From contig NZ_SZVS01000004.1 of the NCBI RefSeq assembly GCF_007670255.1, positions 308,886-372,885 on the forward strand: a DNA stretch of 64,000 nt, given 5' to 3'. The first letter of the stretch is position 1, and each line of letters starts with the position of its first letter. This document shows positions 61,233 through 64,000 of the stretch, piece after piece. The notes beneath the pieces are model-generated. The model was not told where the DNA came from. It made no database searches and saw nothing but the letters and a program-made list of their open reading frames with translations. The translations under genes were made by a program, and so were the position numbers. Origin of the DNA: Paenarthrobacter nicotinovorans (GTDB lineage Bacteria > Actinomycetota > Actinomycetes > Actinomycetales > Micrococcaceae).

Positions 61233-62101
61233 CAACGCTCGACGTTGCGGCTGTCCGCGCTGATCGCGGGGCCGCGAGTGAAAGCGCTGCGCACCCGGAG
61301 GTGGTGATTGCCGGACGGTATCGCCTGATCGATCCCTTGGGTGGCGGCTCGGAAGCCTACGTCAAAGAGGCTCTCGACCTCCACACGGGCAACGCCGTGG
61401 CAATCAAGATCTTCAGGAACCCGGATCCCGTCAGCGATGTCCCCTTCCACAGGGAAGTGGGTATCCACGGACGGCTGCGGCACAAGAACATCGTCCGGGT
61501 CCTCGATTCCGGCGCTACCGGGGACGAGTACGGAGAGAGCCGTAACTTCCTGGTGATGGAACTGGTGGCCGGAAAGGATCTGCGGAGCATCCTGCACAAG
61601 CAGCCGGCAACCCCGCGTGAGACAGCGGAGTGGATGGGCGGGATAGCCCGGGCACTCGCCTACATCCACCGCAAGGGAATCGTTCACAATGACGTCAAGC
61701 CCGGCAACATCCTGGTCAACTTCGCGAGCGATCCGGGTGAACCCGGCGTCGCGCAGTTGACCGACTTTGGAATTGCCATCGCCGGCGCTTCTTCCGCATC
61801 CTCCTCGTCTTCCGGCACCCCGCATTACCTCAGTCCCGAAGAGGTCCGTGGCGGAACGTCCACGGCCGCCAGCGATATCTATTCGCTCGGCCTGGTTGCC
61901 CTCGAGTGCCTGACCGGCACGAAGGCATTTCCTGGCCCTCCCCTTGAGTCCATGGTTGCAAGGACCCTCGGGGAACCCCGAATTCCCGGCACGGTCCGGC
62001 GGCGCTGGTCCATGGTGCTTCATGCCATGACCGACCCCGAACCTGCCGGCAGGCCGTCTGCCAGCCAGGTTGTCGGAATGTTCCGACGACTCAGCTGGTA
62101 G
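61229..62101 (+). CDS. Ser/Thr protein kinase (PknB-like, soluble, non-RD)
   Basis: 290 residues, kinase domain only. The ATP Lys is K60 in AVAIKIF, the glycine loop is LGGGSEAYV, catalytic loop IVHNDVKPGNIL (Asp165; canonical HRD is HND here), DFG at 189-191, GTPHYLSPEEV as P+1/APE. The Arg of the HRD motif is Asn, so activation-loop phosphorylation is not read the usual way. No membrane or PASTA segments. A Ser-rich activation loop (SASSSSSG) is notable. Its substrate is unknown; the overlapping small protein is a candidate partner. Confidence 0.87.
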   Translation: MTTLDVAAVRADRGAASESAAHPEVVIAGRYRLIDPLGGGSEAYVKEALDLHTGNAVAIKIFRNPDPVSDVPFHREVGIHGRLRHKNIVRVLDSGATGDEYGESRNFLVMELVAGKDLRSILHKQPATPRETAEWMGGIARALAYIHRKGIVHNDVKPGNILVNFASDPGEPGVAQLTDFGIAIAGASSASSSSSGTPHYLSPEEVRGGTSTAASDIYSLGLVALECLTGTKAFPGPPLESMVARTLGEPRIPGTVRRRWSMVLHAMTDPEPAGRPSASQVVGMFRRLSW

Positions 62102-62174
62102 CCAACAATCAGGTCAACAGCGGCATGCGTCCTTGTGCCGAACTGGGACCTCCTTAGGAAAGAGAGAACGAAAA

Positions 62175-62435
62175 ATGGGCATCATCGGTTGGATTATTCT
62201 GGGCTTGATTGCTGGAGCCATCGCCAAGGCCATTAAGCCCGGCCGGCAGGGCGGCGGTTGGATCGCCACGCTGCTGCTTGGCATCGTCGGCGCCATCCTG
62301 GGCGGTTGGATCGGCAGCGCGCTCTTCAACGTGGGCATCAACGAGTTCTGGTCGCTCTCGACGTGGCTTCTCGCCATCGGCGGTTCTCTGCTGGTCCTCA
62401 TCATCTGGGGACTGCTCACCCGCAAGAAGGCCTAG
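62175..62435 (+). CDS. GlsB/YeaQ/YmgE-family stress membrane protein
   Basis: 86 residues with three membrane helices: MGIIGWIILGLIAGAIAKAI, then ATLLLGIVGAILGGWIGSAL and LLAIGGSLLVLIIWGLL, short RKKA tail. The Gly-rich spacing matches the transglycosylase-associated/YeaQ family, linked to envelope or acid stress. ATG follows AAAGAGAGAACG. A strong terminator follows. Confidence 0.9.
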   Translation: MGIIGWIILGLIAGAIAKAIKPGRQGGGWIATLLLGIVGAILGGWIGSALFNVGINEFWSLSTWLLAIGGSLLVLIIWGLLTRKKA

Positions 62436-62443
62436 CTTCCCAG

Positions 62444-62490
62444 AAGGCCCTGGCTCCGCGGTTTGCGCCGCGGGCCAGGGCCTTTTCTTG
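62444..62490 (+). terminator. Rho-independent terminator
   Basis: AAGGCCCTGGC (62444-62454) pairs with GCCAGGGCCTT (62474-62484), with CCGCGG pairs inside, and TTTTCTT follows. A strong terminator for the YeaQ-like gene. Confidence 0.85.
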
Positions 62491-62606
62491 CTTTCGGGGG
62501 GCTTTTTACGGTCACAAATACCCCATAGCAAGGCGACTGCGGGCGTCATCAACAGTTCCGCTACGCTGCTCGAAGTCACCACACTTCCGCACGCCAAGGG
62601 TTCCCA

Positions 62607-63942
<1,336 letters not shown>

Positions 63943-64000
63943 TGAGGGTTTCCTGAGGAAGTGTTGCGGGTTTGCAGGATTTGTTCTTGATCCAGGCCCG

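Overview
The window is high-GC DNA with dense, strongly coding third positions, many GTG/TTG starts and long ATGA/GTGA-coupled operons. Together with a SAM-IV riboswitch, a tandem glycine riboswitch and an IdeR/DtxR-type iron box, this points to an actinobacterium, most likely a soil member of the Micrococcaceae (Arthrobacter/Paenarthrobacter type). That placement is an inference from gene content, not a database result. No rRNA, tRNA, transposase, integrase or CRISPR array was seen, so this reads as ordinary chromosome rich in catabolic genes.

Layout. 1-4550: the end of a protocatechuate/beta-ketoadipate operon (pcaB fragment, pcaD, pcaC, pcaF, pcaI, pcaJ). 4542-4968: alternating-orientation repeats, then a SAM-IV riboswitch. 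5032-9667: a riboswitch-led operon of an Old Yellow Enzyme and three luciferase-like flavin monooxygenases, probably for organosulfur use. 9692-10843: an IclR regulator and a DUF1801 protein. 10885-19530: a CoA-dependent aerobic aromatic-acid cluster (RidA; FAH hydrolase, cupin, TesB thioesterase, 2-aminobenzoate-CoA-ligase-like enzyme, fused flavin hydroxylase/OYE of the 2-aminobenzoyl-CoA or salicylyl-CoA type, AAHS transporter, hotdog thioesterase). 19588-28354: mixed housekeeping and stress genes, including a PaaX-type regulator, VOC protein, FAD oxidoreductase, HAD hydrolase, FMN reductase, and an amidohydrolase divergent from a MerR regulator. 28582-31480: three-subunit transhydrogenase.

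32356-37693: a minus-strand operon with its own promoter and a perfect GntR-type operator (MFS carrier, GntR/FCD regulator, cysteine-less racemase-family protein, hydantoinase-like hydrolase, maleate-isomerase-like protein). 37871-42078: ACT-domain membrane protein, MscL, and a 901-residue adenylation/carrier/acyltransferase-3 fusion behind an iron box. 42121-42390: tandem 32-bp repeats and a hairpin. 42423-46440: ureohydrolase and MFS carrier divergent from a PucR regulator. 46530-55292: glycine/one-carbon module (glycine riboswitch, gcvP, gcvT, gcvH, glyA, sdaA, lipA). 55778-58944: four secreted proteins, three sharing an aromatic signature after the signal peptide that resembles TasA/camelysin-type fibre proteins. 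59005-63842: FUSC exporter, MarR regulator, a cysteine-containing small protein coupled to a non-RD Ser/Thr kinase, a GlsB/YeaQ-type membrane protein and an internally duplicated membrane protein.

How the parts work together. The left 20 kb is about aromatic carbon: protocatechuate goes to succinyl-CoA and acetyl-CoA through the pca genes, and a second aromatic acid is imported, activated as its CoA ester, hydroxylated/reduced and opened. The glycine module couples glycine and serine turnover, with lipA supplying the lipoyl group for GcvH. The most interesting candidates are the iron-regulated adenylation/carrier/acyltransferase fusion, the secreted aromatic-signature cassette, the CoA-aromatic cluster with a single-domain cupin, and the SAM-IV-controlled flavoenzyme operon.
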